The notes under the pieces: model-generated
Told to the model about the DNA's origin: nothing
Database searches by the model: none
The model's input: only the letters and a program-made list of their open reading frames with translations
Assembly (NCBI RefSeq): GCF_023111095.1
Contig: NZ_JALGYW010000005.1
Span: forward strand, 62,001-126,000
Origin: Maribellus sp. YY47
GTDB taxonomy: Bacteria > Bacteroidota > Bacteroidia > Bacteroidales > Prolixibacteraceae
Reading direction: 5' to 3'
DNA length: 64,000 bases
Part shown: positions 16,737 through 25,643 of the stretch, piece by piece
Numbering within the stretch: position 1 is the first letter of the stretch
Layout: each line of letters begins with the position of its first letter
Position numbers and translations under genes: made by a program

Positions 16737-18686
16737 TTATTTCTTTTCAATAATAGCTACCCAGCCACCGCCTGGTGCCATGTTTACTTTTACGGTAGAA
16801 CCGGAAGTTACATTTACGGTTTCCTGAGCAAAATCGGAAGCATGCTTGGAGGCATTCACACCGTCTTTCCAAACTTTCATCGTGTAATTTCCTTCACCTA
16901 GAAAATCGAGTTTCAATTCCAGCGAGCGCGGATCCCAATCCGTCATGGCGCCCACATACCAGGTGTCGCCGGAGCGACGGGCAACAGCTATGTAATCGCT
17001 TACTTTGCCTTCCAGAACTTTTGTATCGTCCCAAACCGATGGAACTGCCGACAGAAACTCCATACATTGCGGTTCACGGTAGTAGTTCGATGGATTGTCG
17101 GCCAGCATTTGCAGCGGACTTTCATACACCACATACATTCCCAACTGGTGGCAACGGGTTCCCTGGCTCATGGGTTCGGTAAAAACCGGATTGAAATTCT
17201 GTTTTGTTTTGTTGATCATTGCACCCGGAGTGAAATCCATCGCACCGGCAACCATGCGGATAAAAGGTAAGGTAACATCGTGTTCCGGGTCCGGAAGTGT
17301 TGACCATTTTGCATTTTCAAGCCCTTTAACTCCTTCGTAAGAAATCACATTGGGATAAGCACGATCAAGACCACAGGGTTTGTAGGCTCCGTGGTAGTCT
17401 ACCAGTAATTCGCGCTTTGCACATTCCAAAGCAACTTTTTCGTAGAAATTGACCATCCACTGATCATCGCGCTGCATGAAATCCATTTTGATCCCTTTTA
17501 CTCCCCATTTCTGGAATTGGTCCAAAGCTTCGATCAGTTTATCGTCGAGAGATTTCCAAACTACCCAAAGAATGATATCAACATTTTTCGATTTGCCGTA
17601 ATCTACCAGTTCCTGGATATTGATCTCGTCCACAACATCCAGAACATCGCCTAAATGATACCATCCTTCATCCAGAATAATATACTCTAAACCATATTTG
17701 GACGCAAAGTCGATGAAATACTTGTAAGTTTCATTGTTTACCCCCGATTCGAAATCAACACCGTAAATATTATTGGCGTTCCACCAGTCCCACGCAACTT
17801 TTCCTGGTTTGATCCAGCTGGTGTTTTCAATTTTTTGTTCCGGAGCAAGTTTGTAGATCAAATCAGATTCAACCAGGTCGGCATCGTTTTCAGTGATCAA
17901 CATAACACGCCACGGGAAAACCCTCGGTCCGCTGCATTCAGCAATATAATCAGCATATTTGGTAGGTTTTACGTTACGGTCGTTTTGTTGTTTCTCTTCC
18001 AGAACGACACCTGGAAATTTACCAATCAGTGTATTTTGGTTTTCGTCGCTACCGCGCAGCCAAAGTCCGGCGTAGTCCATTAATCCTGATTCCGAAATGT
18101 AGGTTTTAACGCCGTTGCCACAATCCACCAACATCCCCGTAGAGCAAAAACGGTCGCTTCCAACATTCGATAGTTTTTCTCTCAGGTATTCTCTTTCCTG
18201 GTGCGACATCAGGCTTTCTTCTTCGGGAAACCAGATGGCATGATCAGCAGGAAATGCAAAGGTTACTTCCTCCGATATTACTTTGTAATCGCCTTTGGTA
18301 GCCGAAACCCAACGATAGGCAGTACCTTCGTCATAAGCCCTGAATTCGAGCGAATAACCGCTGAAAGTCAGCGTCAGCAAGTTGTAATCATCTTTAATAA
18401 CCGCGTGTTTGCGGGCTACAACAGGGTGAAGTTCCTGCGACACCGAAGTGGTTTTTGCCTTTTTAACTTTCGCTTTTGCTCCCCAAACCGTTCCGTCCGA
18501 AATTTTCATCGAAATGGTGGAAGGAGCAACAATTTCTTGTCCGTTTAAAAGAACGGTGTAAGAAACCTGTTCGTTTACCGAAACCTTTACCGCAAGTTTC
18601 CCCGAGGGAGAAGAAACGGTGTAGTCTTTTGCTGATACTGCTGACACAATAAGCGCCAATAGTACAATGATGGTTAATTTATACAT
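16737..18686 (-). CDS. glycoside hydrolase family 97 protein
   Basis: 649 residues with a signal peptide (first 19), an N-terminal beta-sandwich (about 20-270), a (beta/alpha)8 barrel and a C-terminal beta domain. WIKPGKVAWDWWNANN and YIILDEGWYHLGD begin the barrel. GIKMDFMQRDDQ supplies D402 at the position that carries the nucleophile in retaining GH97 enzymes (alpha-galactosidase type), whereas the inverting SusB type has no Asp there. E451 in SYEGVKG is a candidate acid/base. It probably acts in the periplasm on alpha-linked sugars. No SusC/SusD pair is adjacent. Confidence 0.88.
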   Translation of the reverse strand: MYKLTIIVLLALIVSAVSAKDYTVSSPSGKLAVKVSVNEQVSYTVLLNGQEIVAPSTISMKISDGTVWGAKAKVKKAKTTSVSQELHPVVARKHAVIKDDYNLLTLTFSGYSLEFRAYDEGTAYRWVSATKGDYKVISEEVTFAFPADHAIWFPEEESLMSHQEREYLREKLSNVGSDRFCSTGMLVDCGNGVKTYISESGLMDYAGLWLRGSDENQNTLIGKFPGVVLEEKQQNDRNVKPTKYADYIAECSGPRVFPWRVMLITENDADLVESDLIYKLAPEQKIENTSWIKPGKVAWDWWNANNIYGVDFESGVNNETYKYFIDFASKYGLEYIILDEGWYHLGDVLDVVDEINIQELVDYGKSKNVDIILWVVWKSLDDKLIEALDQFQKWGVKGIKMDFMQRDDQWMVNFYEKVALECAKRELLVDYHGAYKPCGLDRAYPNVISYEGVKGLENAKWSTLPDPEHDVTLPFIRMVAGAMDFTPGAMINKTKQNFNPVFTEPMSQGTRCHQLGMYVVYESPLQMLADNPSNYYREPQCMEFLSAVPSVWDDTKVLEGKVSDYIAVARRSGDTWYVGAMTDWDPRSLELKLDFLGEGNYTMKVWKDGVNASKHASDFAQETVNVTSGSTVKVNMAPGGGWVAIIEKK

Positions 18687-18847
18687 AGATTCGATTTTGA
18701 ATTGGAAGATAGGCAGCGAATGTCAACAGTATGTAGTTGAAGTTCGTCGCCATTCATAGTTTATTAGATAATTTATTTAGACTTTAAACGGCATGCAAGA
18801 TAGCCAAATTATGGTTAAATTAGTAAGGAATAAAAAAACCGTTGAAT

Positions 18848-19579
18848 ATGAAAAAGCATGTAATATTTTGGATTTTTATTGTTCTGACAGGTGTGCAATC
18901 GACTGCAAGTGAATTTGAAAAAGATGTTTTTCAAACCTCGGCAGGCGAGTTGAAAATATCTTTTATCGGGCACGGAACGTTAATGATGGAGTTTAACGGG
19001 ATGGTCATTCATGTTGATCCGGTATCGTGGTTTACCGACTATGAAACCATGCCCAAAGCCGATTTAGTGCTGATTACGCACGAGCACGGCGATCACCTCG
19101 ATCCAAAAGCGATTGATGCGATTAAAAAAGAATCGACCCATGTTGTGCTGACAGAGAGCTGCTCTGATAAATATACCGGAACCGATGTAATGAAGAACGG
19201 CGATACCAAAGTATTTGGAACAATAACGGTTGAAGCAGTGCCGGCGTATAATATTAAACAAATGCGGTCGGAAGGGATGCCGTTTCATCCCAAAGGCCGG
19301 GGCAACGGTTATGTCATTCGCTTTGCCGATAAAAAAGTGTACATAGCCGGCGATACCGAAAATATCCCTGAAATGGCCAACGTGAAAGACATCGATATTG
19401 CTTTTCTGCCAATGAATTTACCCTATACCATGACTCCGGAAATGTGTGCAGCTGCAGCTCGTATGTTTCATCCTAAAGTTTTATATCCGTATCATTTCGG
19501 AGAAACCGACACCAACGAACTGCTCAAGTTAATGGAAAACGACAAGGATATTGACATCAGAATTAGAAAGTTGAATTGA
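18848..19579 (+). CDS. secreted MBL-fold metallohydrolase (UlaG-like)
   Basis: 243 residues from the ATG at 18848; a TTG six bases earlier is a less likely start. A signal peptide of about 20 residues is followed by a UlaG-type metallo-beta-lactamase fold. H78, H80, D82 and H83 form the THEHGDHLD motif. GNGYVIRFADKKVYIAGDTE carries the next aspartate and PYHFGETDTNEL the terminal histidine. This fold hydrolyses phosphodiester, lactone or ester bonds; the substrate here is unknown. Export is a little unusual for UlaG-like proteins but common in Bacteroidota. Confidence 0.82.
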   Translation: MKKHVIFWIFIVLTGVQSTASEFEKDVFQTSAGELKISFIGHGTLMMEFNGMVIHVDPVSWFTDYETMPKADLVLITHEHGDHLDPKAIDAIKKESTHVVLTESCSDKYTGTDVMKNGDTKVFGTITVEAVPAYNIKQMRSEGMPFHPKGRGNGYVIRFADKKVYIAGDTENIPEMANVKDIDIAFLPMNLPYTMTPEMCAAAARMFHPKVLYPYHFGETDTNELLKLMENDKDIDIRIRKLN

Positions 19580-19723
19580 TTTTTTGCAGAAAAGCGAATA
19601 GGTGGGCAGAAGTTGTATTCAGCCAATAAAATCACTCGCTAATACAGTGTGGTGATATGTTTTGCCACTTGCAGCTCAGTAAACCAATTCCTCTGAGAAT
19701 CGTATAGTTTATTTGCATCAATG

Positions 19724-19930
19724 CTATTTTGCTGCTTTTTTGCATCCCCGTGAAACGCAAAAAGAGGTGGCAATGAGTCCGACTAGTGCAAAGATCACCA
19801 GAAAACCGTAAAAGAAGTTTTCAGAAAGATGGGCGCAGCACGATAAAAAGCCAAGCAGCAGCGTGGCAAAGAATCCAAGGATTCCCCAGAGCGCGAGGTT
19901 GTAGCAGGTTAAAACAAAAATTTTTTTCAT
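19724..19930 (-). CDS. small two-helix membrane protein, unknown function
   Basis: 68 residues, starting MKKIFVLTCYNLALWG, with two hydrophobic helices (about 5-30 and 40-60), a CC pair between them and a basic C terminus RGCKKAAK. No domain is recognised. The short gap to the divergent Crp/Fnr gene holds the promoter of both. Confidence 0.5.
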   Translation of the reverse strand: MKKIFVLTCYNLALWGILGFFATLLLGFLSCCAHLSENFFYGFLVIFALVGLIATSFCVSRGCKKAAK

Positions 19931-20005
19931 GACTCGAAGTATTAAGATTGTTTCTTATAACAAAGAAAAGAATTGAAAATAACATATGTTCATAAATAAA
20001 TATGA

Positions 20006-20013
20006 TATATTTG
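20006..20013 (+). promoter_or_regulatory. -7 box before the Crp/Fnr gene
   Basis: TATATTTG (perfect TAnnTTTG) lies 90 bp before the ATG at 20103, implying a leader of about 85 nt. A -33 TTG is not evident. Confidence 0.4.
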
Positions 20014-20102
20014 CTTTGTACATGAGATGTTAAAGGTGTAAATACGTGATGGGACACACTTGAAAGTGTGATAATTGCAACATTTTGATAATAAATTGAA
20101 CG

Positions 20103-20795
20103 ATGGAAATAAAATACGATGCCTGCTTAAATTGTAATATTAAATCGAATATGGTATCGATTTTAAATGAGGAAGAGCTCTGTGAGTTAGGAAGGGGATG
20201 TCTGCAGACAGAATTCAAAAAGGGCGAGCTGATTTTTAAGGAGGGCACGCCAGCGCATCATGTGGTATATATTAGGGAAGGTTTTGTAAAGCTTAGCAAA
20301 AAGGGGATAGGTGACAAGGATTATATTCTTAGCATTCATAAAGAAGGAGCTTACCTGGCGTTAAATAATTTAAACAAGAGGAGTCGCCAAAACAGTGTTT
20401 CAGCCACTGCTATTACACCTTCGAAAGTATGTTTTATCGATGCCGAGGTATTTGGCTTGCTGCTTAAAAAGAACGGGCAGTTTGCGTCGGAGGTGATTCA
20501 ATACATTGTGAACGATGAAATGAATTATTTCGAACGGCTGGTAAACAATATTCAGCAGCAGGTTCCAGGGCGGCTGGCCAATTCGCTGTTTTATTTCAAA
20601 AACCAGGTTTATGGTGAAAATCCTTTTAACCTGAACATTACCAAACAGGAACTCGCGGCATTGATTGGGACTTCACGCGAAAGTGTAGCTCGTTTGCTAA
20701 AGGAATTTCAGGATGCCGGTATCATTCGGGTTGAAAAAAGTAAGGTTACGATTGTTGATGAAAAGAAGCTGGAAGAAATTCAGCGAAAAGGTTAA
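20103..20795 (+). CDS. Crp/Fnr family transcriptional regulator
   Basis: 230 residues: cyclic-nucleotide-binding-like beta roll about 20-130 (FKKGELIFKEGTPAHHVVYIREGFVKL) and a C-terminal winged helix with the recognition stretch LNITKQELAALIGTSRESVARLLKEF. The N terminus has C8, C11, C27 and C33, reminiscent of Fe-S-ligating cysteines of FNR, but the spacing does not match E. coli FNR and other cysteines are sparse, so Fe-S binding is speculative. The cofactor is unknown. Bacteroidota members commonly regulate respiration or stress genes. Confidence 0.88.
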   Translation: MEIKYDACLNCNIKSNMVSILNEEELCELGRGCLQTEFKKGELIFKEGTPAHHVVYIREGFVKLSKKGIGDKDYILSIHKEGAYLALNNLNKRSRQNSVSATAITPSKVCFIDAEVFGLLLKKNGQFASEVIQYIVNDEMNYFERLVNNIQQQVPGRLANSLFYFKNQVYGENPFNLNITKQELAALIGTSRESVARLLKEFQDAGIIRVEKSKVTIVDEKKLEEIQRKG

Positions 20796-20840
20796 TCGTC
20801 GCTCATAATCATTCAGAAATTTCAAAAGAACATAAGGCAT

Positions 20841-20870
20841 AAAAAAAGCCACCCGGGAACTCCGGATGGC
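20841..20870 (-). terminator. intrinsic terminator of the lipoprotein gene at 20895-21437
   Basis: On the minus strand GCCATCCGG pairs with CCGGGTGGC (20848-20870), with one bulge, followed by a run of seven T. Confidence 0.7.
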
Positions 20871-20894
20871 CTTGAAGTATTTTGATGCTGATGG

Positions 20895-21437
20895 TTAATT
20901 CATGATATTGGTTTTCACGTCAAGTGTGCCAAGATCTTTCATTTGAATATTTGGCGCATTGATAACCGTGTTGATGTCATTTATATCGACATCTTTCCTT
21001 GACGCAAATTCAGCAGGAAGGATGGCTACCCTGAAGATTTGATTATCTGTTTCTCCTGCTTGCAGCTGTTCTTCAGGGATGGTGAATTCAAGGAATACCC
21101 GCACATTTTCGAGAGTATAATCATAATTGTACTGAATGACACCTTCGTCTAAGACTACTGTTTGAGGCATTAACCGCCAAACATCCAGGCCATTATCCTG
21201 TTCCCATAAGATGTACACCAGTACTACATCGCTGTTGTATACTGTAACATTGCTTGGAAAATCTTCGATCACGCTGTATCCGTTTCCTGAATTGAAATCG
21301 ATGTTTTCCATTTCAAACACGGTACCGATAAAATTATAACCATCTTCCCCGGGAAGTCCGGGAGGGCCAACCGGTCCTTCGCAGGCGCTGATTATCAGGG
21401 CTGCTGCGAGTAAAAAAATGTTTGCTAGCTTTTTCAT
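20895..21437 (-). CDS. secreted lipoprotein with a collagen-like N-terminal stretch, unknown function
   Basis: 180 residues. A lipoprotein signal (AALIISAC, C19) is followed directly by EGPVGPPGLPGEDG, a short Gly-X-Y run, and then a compact domain rich in beta-strands. The short G-x-y lead is common in Bacteroidota surface lipoproteins, but no family is recognised. It sits alone between two terminators and is likely monocistronic. Confidence 0.65.
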   Translation of the reverse strand: MKKLANIFLLAAALIISACEGPVGPPGLPGEDGYNFIGTVFEMENIDFNSGNGYSVIEDFPSNVTVYNSDVVLVYILWEQDNGLDVWRLMPQTVVLDEGVIQYNYDYTLENVRVFLEFTIPEEQLQAGETDNQIFRVAILPAEFASRKDVDINDINTVINAPNIQMKDLGTLDVKTNIMN

Positions 21438-21497
21438 GTCTTAATGATTTTCTGATGAATAATATGTTTTGATAGTTTTTTAATCAAGTATGGTGCC

Positions 21498-21528
21498 AAA
21501 AAAAACCTTCGGCAGTTAACCGAAGGTT
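21498..21528 (-). terminator. intrinsic terminator of the Gfo/Idh operon
   Basis: AACCTTCGG and CCGAAGGTT (21504-21528) form a 9-bp stem; on the minus strand it is followed by a run of T (21498-21503). Confidence 0.7.
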
Positions 21529-21552
21529 TTATATCTGATTTCGCAATTGAAA

Positions 21553-22914
21553 TTAGTCGGCAGATCCGGGAACGGGTACAGTTGCATTGGCAATAAAACC
21601 AATGTCTCCCATGATGTAGGTGTCAGGACCCAGTTTCATGTCAGAGTTCATCATTTCGTCCCAGGTTACTTCTTTTCCGGTGTAAGCAGAAACACGGCCC
21701 ATAATAGCTGTCATTACCGAATTAGCTGTTTCTTCAGCTTCGTTAAACGGAATGTTCTGGCGGATACAGGTAATCAGGTTTTTGTGCTCCTGAACGTACG
21801 GACTGGTTTCATGATCTTCGAAACTAAACAGTTCGTTGCCCTGAAGGTCGGTAATTTTTGCAGTACCTCCCTGTGAGGTGAATGAATGTCCTTTTGTTCC
21901 GTGGAAAAGTTCGTTTACTGCGTTGGCACATCCGTTGATCTGACGACAAGTACTTAAAAGATGTCTGTCATCATCCAGAACAAAATCAACGGCAAAGTTA
22001 TCGAACTGGTCTCCGGTGGGGCGACGTTGGCGCGAACCAAAACCGAGCGCTTTTACCGGGTGTTTTCCAAAGAACCAGTTGGCAACGTCGATGTTATGTA
22101 CGTGTTGTTCAACAATGTGGTCGCCTGATAACCAGCACCAGTTCACCCAGTCGCGGATCATCCATTCCATTTCACTCCAGTTCGGATTTTTATCACGGTA
22201 CCACAACTGACCACCATTCCAGTAAACTTCAGCTGTAACCAGTCGTCCGATGGCGTTGTTGCTCAATTCTTTGTAGATACTCTGGTATTTGTGCTGGTGG
22301 CGACGTTGTGTTCCGGTAACCACTTTCAGGCCCAGGCTGTCAGCCATTTTTGCAGCGGCAAGTACCTGGCGAACACCTGCAGTGTCAACAGCAACGGGTT
22401 TTTCCATGAATACATGTTTGCGCGCTTTTACAGCAGCCGCAAATTGTTCGGGACGGAATTTCGGAGGAGTAGCCAAAATTACAATGTCTACACCCGAGTC
22501 AATTACTTTTTCGAAAGCATCAAAACCAACAAAGCAGTTTTCTGCAGGAACTTCAACGCCTTTTTCGTTTTTAATTTTATCGCGGCAACTGTCAAGGCGA
22601 TCCTGAAAAACGTCTCCAAGTGCAGTAATGGTTACTGTAGATCCACCGGCTTCAAGGAAATTAATGGCTGCACCGGTACCCCGACCTCCGCATCCGATTA
22701 CACCGGCTTTAAGTTCTGTTCCTGCCGGAACTTCATCTAACATTGGCGGGAAATTGTATTCCCTTGGTTCCCAATCGTAAGACACTCCGGCTGCTGAGCC
22801 TTCTCCACCTCCTGATGAACAGGATGTAATGGTTCCTACTCCCATGGCACTGGCTGCACCGACCATAGCTGCTCCGGTCAAAAACCTTCTTCTCGAAAAA
22901 TTATTTTCACTCAT
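21553..22914 (-). CDS. Tat-exported Gfo/Idh/MocA family oxidoreductase
   Basis: 453 residues from the ATG at 22914 (MSENNFSRRRFLTG...); the longer reading frame adds an implausible N terminus. RRRFLTG at 8-14 is a Tat motif and ITSC gives a lipobox at C32, so it is probably a membrane-anchored periplasmic protein. VIGCGGRGTGAA is the dinucleotide-binding loop and EKPVAV the family's catalytic-site stretch. Members use NAD(P) to interconvert sugars or inositols or to remove glycosyl groups; NAD in the periplasm would be tightly bound. Forms an operon with the NapC-type fusion upstream (40-nt gap). Confidence 0.88.
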   Translation of the reverse strand: MSENNFSRRRFLTGAAMVGAASAMGVGTITSCSSGGGEGSAAGVSYDWEPREYNFPPMLDEVPAGTELKAGVIGCGGRGTGAAINFLEAGGSTVTITALGDVFQDRLDSCRDKIKNEKGVEVPAENCFVGFDAFEKVIDSGVDIVILATPPKFRPEQFAAAVKARKHVFMEKPVAVDTAGVRQVLAAAKMADSLGLKVVTGTQRRHQHKYQSIYKELSNNAIGRLVTAEVYWNGGQLWYRDKNPNWSEMEWMIRDWVNWCWLSGDHIVEQHVHNIDVANWFFGKHPVKALGFGSRQRRPTGDQFDNFAVDFVLDDDRHLLSTCRQINGCANAVNELFHGTKGHSFTSQGGTAKITDLQGNELFSFEDHETSPYVQEHKNLITCIRQNIPFNEAEETANSVMTAIMGRVSAYTGKEVTWDEMMNSDMKLGPDTYIMGDIGFIANATVPVPGSAD

Positions 22915-22954
22915 GATGATAAATTTTAGTTGTAATTTAGGAATAGAGTTATGT

Positions 22955-24487
22955 TTATTTTTTACCTGTATTTTCGTCGAATTCACAAACTACCCTGAAG
23001 CTGATGTAATTACAGTCGGATAGCCACCAGATACTTTTTGGTATTTGCGGATCTGTTTTTAACCATGCCACACTTTGCGTATGATCACGTGCAGCGCTTC
23101 GGACTTCGCCAACCGGACTTTTGAAAGTTCCTCCTCTTACCACTCTTTCTTCTCCTGAAGCCGGACCTTTGGGGTCGGTAGCTCCGTCCTGGAGTTTGGT
23201 GTAGCTGTCTTCAGCATACCAGTCGAGACAGTATTCAGCAGCATTTCCAAGCATGTTTTTCAGCCCAAATGGATTGGCTTCCACTTCTTCGGGTGTTCCG
23301 GTTTTCAGTCCGCTGTTCTTTTCGTAGATCACGAATTCGTTGATAGCATCGCTGCTTTTTCCGAATAATCCTCCCAGGAATCCTTTTTTGCCAAAGTCTT
23401 TTGGATTTCCTGCAAAGAAATAAGGTGTTTCAGTGCCGCTTCGTGCCGCGTATTCCCATTCTGCTTCGGTTGGCAGTCGATAAGTTTTGCCGGTTACCTG
23501 TGATAACCATTTGCAGTAGGTTTCAGCTGAATGGTAACTCATGGTAATCGCCGGGCGGGTTCCCATGCCCCAGTTTTGATCGGGTTGTCCGTATGGCGGA
23601 GTTGGTCCTGAAATCGCATCTACGTCGCCGCTGGCGCGTGTTCCTTCTGTATCCGAAGTTCTTCCTTCGGTTGCTGTAGCCGTGTAGAAAGCGAGGTATT
23701 CGTTCCAGGTTACCTCTACTTCAGCCATAAAGAAAGGACTGATATTTACTGTTTTTTGCGGACCTTCGTCTGCTTCGCGCATTTGTTCGTTATCGGGGCT
23801 ACCGATTTTGAAACTACCGCCAGGAATGGCTTTCATGTTGAAGGAAATTGTAGTTGCCGGGATGGTTTCGGTAAAATCTTCCAAACCTGTAACTTTCGCT
23901 GCCTCGGTAAATTTCTCCAGGTTTTCAGCGCCCGTGCTTCCAAACTCAACATTTTTAGCATGTAAAGCTTTGGGGTCGTAGTGCCCCACATTGAGATGGC
24001 AGTTGATGCATCTCAGTTCTTTTTCGTTTTGACTGTAATATAAGTGGGCATCCTGTCCCTTCTGCGAAAGCGTTAGCGGGAAAAGATTCGAATGGCATTT
24101 AACACACGAGGCTTCAAATACATGGTGTTGCGCCTGTTCGAGGCTGGATTTTGCTTCCCAGTTAAAATCGGCCGAGTCTTTAAACACATAACCGTAAAGA
24201 TCGCGGGCCGAAGCTTTGATTTTTTCTTTAAAATAACCTTGTCCTTTGGGCGGTAAATGGCAGTCAACACAACCAATTTTTATTCCGACGCGGGTGTCGT
24301 GATGCACGGAAAGTTTCCACGAATCAGTTACGTGTGGATGTACATGACACATTTCACACGATTCCGGTGTCGACGTAGCTTCAATAGCTTTATTCGCATA
24401 AATTGTGATCAGGATTCCAACCACAAAGCCAAGGAAAAGAACAAGTAAGAGCTTCTTTTTAAGGTAATTGCCAAATTTGTTGAACAT
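22955..24487 (-). CDS. NapC/NirT-like tetraheme cytochrome fused to a formylglycine-generating-enzyme-like domain
   Basis: 510 residues. Residues 1-180: an N-terminal membrane anchor (KKKLLLVLFLGFVVGILITIY) and four CxxCH sites (CEMCH 44-48, CVDCH 73-77, CVKCH 128-132, CINCH 160-164), the layout of a NapC/NirT quinol dehydrogenase. Residues about 215-503: an SUMF1/FGE-sulfatase domain (AIPGGSFKIGS, LPTEAEWEYAAR, NMLGNAAEYCLDWYAEDSY, VVRGGTF). The two copper-binding cysteines of true FGEs are missing: the RGGTF segment continues KSPVGEVRSAARD. The enzymatic role of the second half is therefore unknown. It is upstream of the Tat Gfo/Idh/MocA gene, suggesting one periplasmic redox process. Confidence 0.82.
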   Translation of the reverse strand: MFNKFGNYLKKKLLLVLFLGFVVGILITIYANKAIEATSTPESCEMCHVHPHVTDSWKLSVHHDTRVGIKIGCVDCHLPPKGQGYFKEKIKASARDLYGYVFKDSADFNWEAKSSLEQAQHHVFEASCVKCHSNLFPLTLSQKGQDAHLYYSQNEKELRCINCHLNVGHYDPKALHAKNVEFGSTGAENLEKFTEAAKVTGLEDFTETIPATTISFNMKAIPGGSFKIGSPDNEQMREADEGPQKTVNISPFFMAEVEVTWNEYLAFYTATATEGRTSDTEGTRASGDVDAISGPTPPYGQPDQNWGMGTRPAITMSYHSAETYCKWLSQVTGKTYRLPTEAEWEYAARSGTETPYFFAGNPKDFGKKGFLGGLFGKSSDAINEFVIYEKNSGLKTGTPEEVEANPFGLKNMLGNAAEYCLDWYAEDSYTKLQDGATDPKGPASGEERVVRGGTFKSPVGEVRSAARDHTQSVAWLKTDPQIPKSIWWLSDCNYISFRVVCEFDENTGKK

Positions 24488-24834
24488 CTGGTAATAATTT
24501 ATCAGGTATTATCGATTGATTTAAGTGGCCCTAAATTAACTATTTTATCTTTCCCAACTGTTCTGTATTTGATTATTTGTAGCAGACCAGATATTTTATT
24601 TGTTGTTTAACTGGCCATAAAGATGAAAAGGTTGCCGGAAACGACAACCTCTGGATAGTTCCCGATAGGAATACAAGAGAGATAAAGGGAAATAATTGTT
24701 AGGGCAAGGTATAACCAAAATGTTGAAATTGTGTTAGTGCTTGATTACAAAAGGATTAAAAATTAATTAAGAAACTACCGAACAATCGCTAAATTGTGTT
24801 AAACGGATCTGGAATTATTTTGTAACTTATTGCT
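24488..24834. other. 347-bp divergent promoter region
   Basis: AT-rich gap between the NapC fusion gene (minus) and comF (plus). TTATTTTG near 24813 has one mismatch to the -7 box. A hairpin AGGTTG...CAACCT (24633-24653) with a short T-run on the minus strand could be an attenuator or weak terminator. No gene is called. Confidence 0.4.
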
Positions 24835-25536
24835 ATGAACAAACTCAGGCATAGTGTTTCCGACATCGTTGAATTATTTTTTCCATCGCTTTGTGTAACC
24901 TGTGGCGAACGACTGGTTTCGCAGGAAAAGTTTCTTTGCCTGAAATGCTGGTACGATTTACCGGTTACGAATTTCCATTTACATGATGAAAACAAGGTGG
25001 AGCAATTGTTCTGGGGAAGAGTGAATATTGATGGCGCGACTGCTTTTTATGCCTATAAAAAAGGAAGTCGCTACCAGCAACTGATTCATTTTATTAAATA
25101 CAAAGGGCAGAAAGAACTGGGTGTTGAAACCGGAAGAAAATTCGGATACCGCCTTGCGGAAAGCGAACGGTTTGCAGCGGCAGATGTTCTGGTTCCGGTT
25201 CCGCTTCACCCCAGGAAAGAAAAAAAGCGGGGCTACAATCAGTGTCTTTACATTGCGCGGGGAATGGCGGAAGCTTTGGCGAAACCTGTGTCGTCGGATA
25301 ACCTTTACCGAAAGGTGTTTACCAAAACGCAAACCCGCAAGAGCCGTTTTGAGCGCTGGCAAAACGTTGAAGGAATTTTTGACATTCACCGTCCGGAAGA
25401 ATTTACAGGGAAGCATGTTTTGCTGGTGGATGATGTGGTTACCACCGGATCGACCCTCGAAGCCTGTGCTTACCAACTGTTAAAGATAGAGGGAGTGAAA
25501 GTTAGTATTGCCACTCTGGCTTTTGCCGATTTTTAA
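24835..25536 (+). CDS. comF: ComF family phosphoribosyltransferase-like protein
   Basis: 233 residues with the ComF layout: N-terminal zinc-ribbon-like cysteines (SLCVTCGERL, LCLKCW), a double-wing domain, and the PRPP-binding loop HVLLVDDVVTTGSTLEA. PLHPRKEKKRGYNQ is a family hallmark. ComF proteins serve natural transformation and have a PRTase fold; the exact reaction is unsettled. No other competence genes are near. Start chosen at the only ATG that keeps the cysteine motif. Confidence 0.9.
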   Translation: MNKLRHSVSDIVELFFPSLCVTCGERLVSQEKFLCLKCWYDLPVTNFHLHDENKVEQLFWGRVNIDGATAFYAYKKGSRYQQLIHFIKYKGQKELGVETGRKFGYRLAESERFAAADVLVPVPLHPRKEKKRGYNQCLYIARGMAEALAKPVSSDNLYRKVFTKTQTRKSRFERWQNVEGIFDIHRPEEFTGKHVLLVDDVVTTGSTLEACAYQLLKIEGVKVSIATLAFADF

Positions 25537-25643
25537 TATTTGGCGTTATAATCGCAGAGTCCAACCATTCATTACTAAACAATCTATTCCGGAAAGTGTT
25601 ATTTCAACACCACACAGTAATTATTCATTTAAAACGATAAAAG

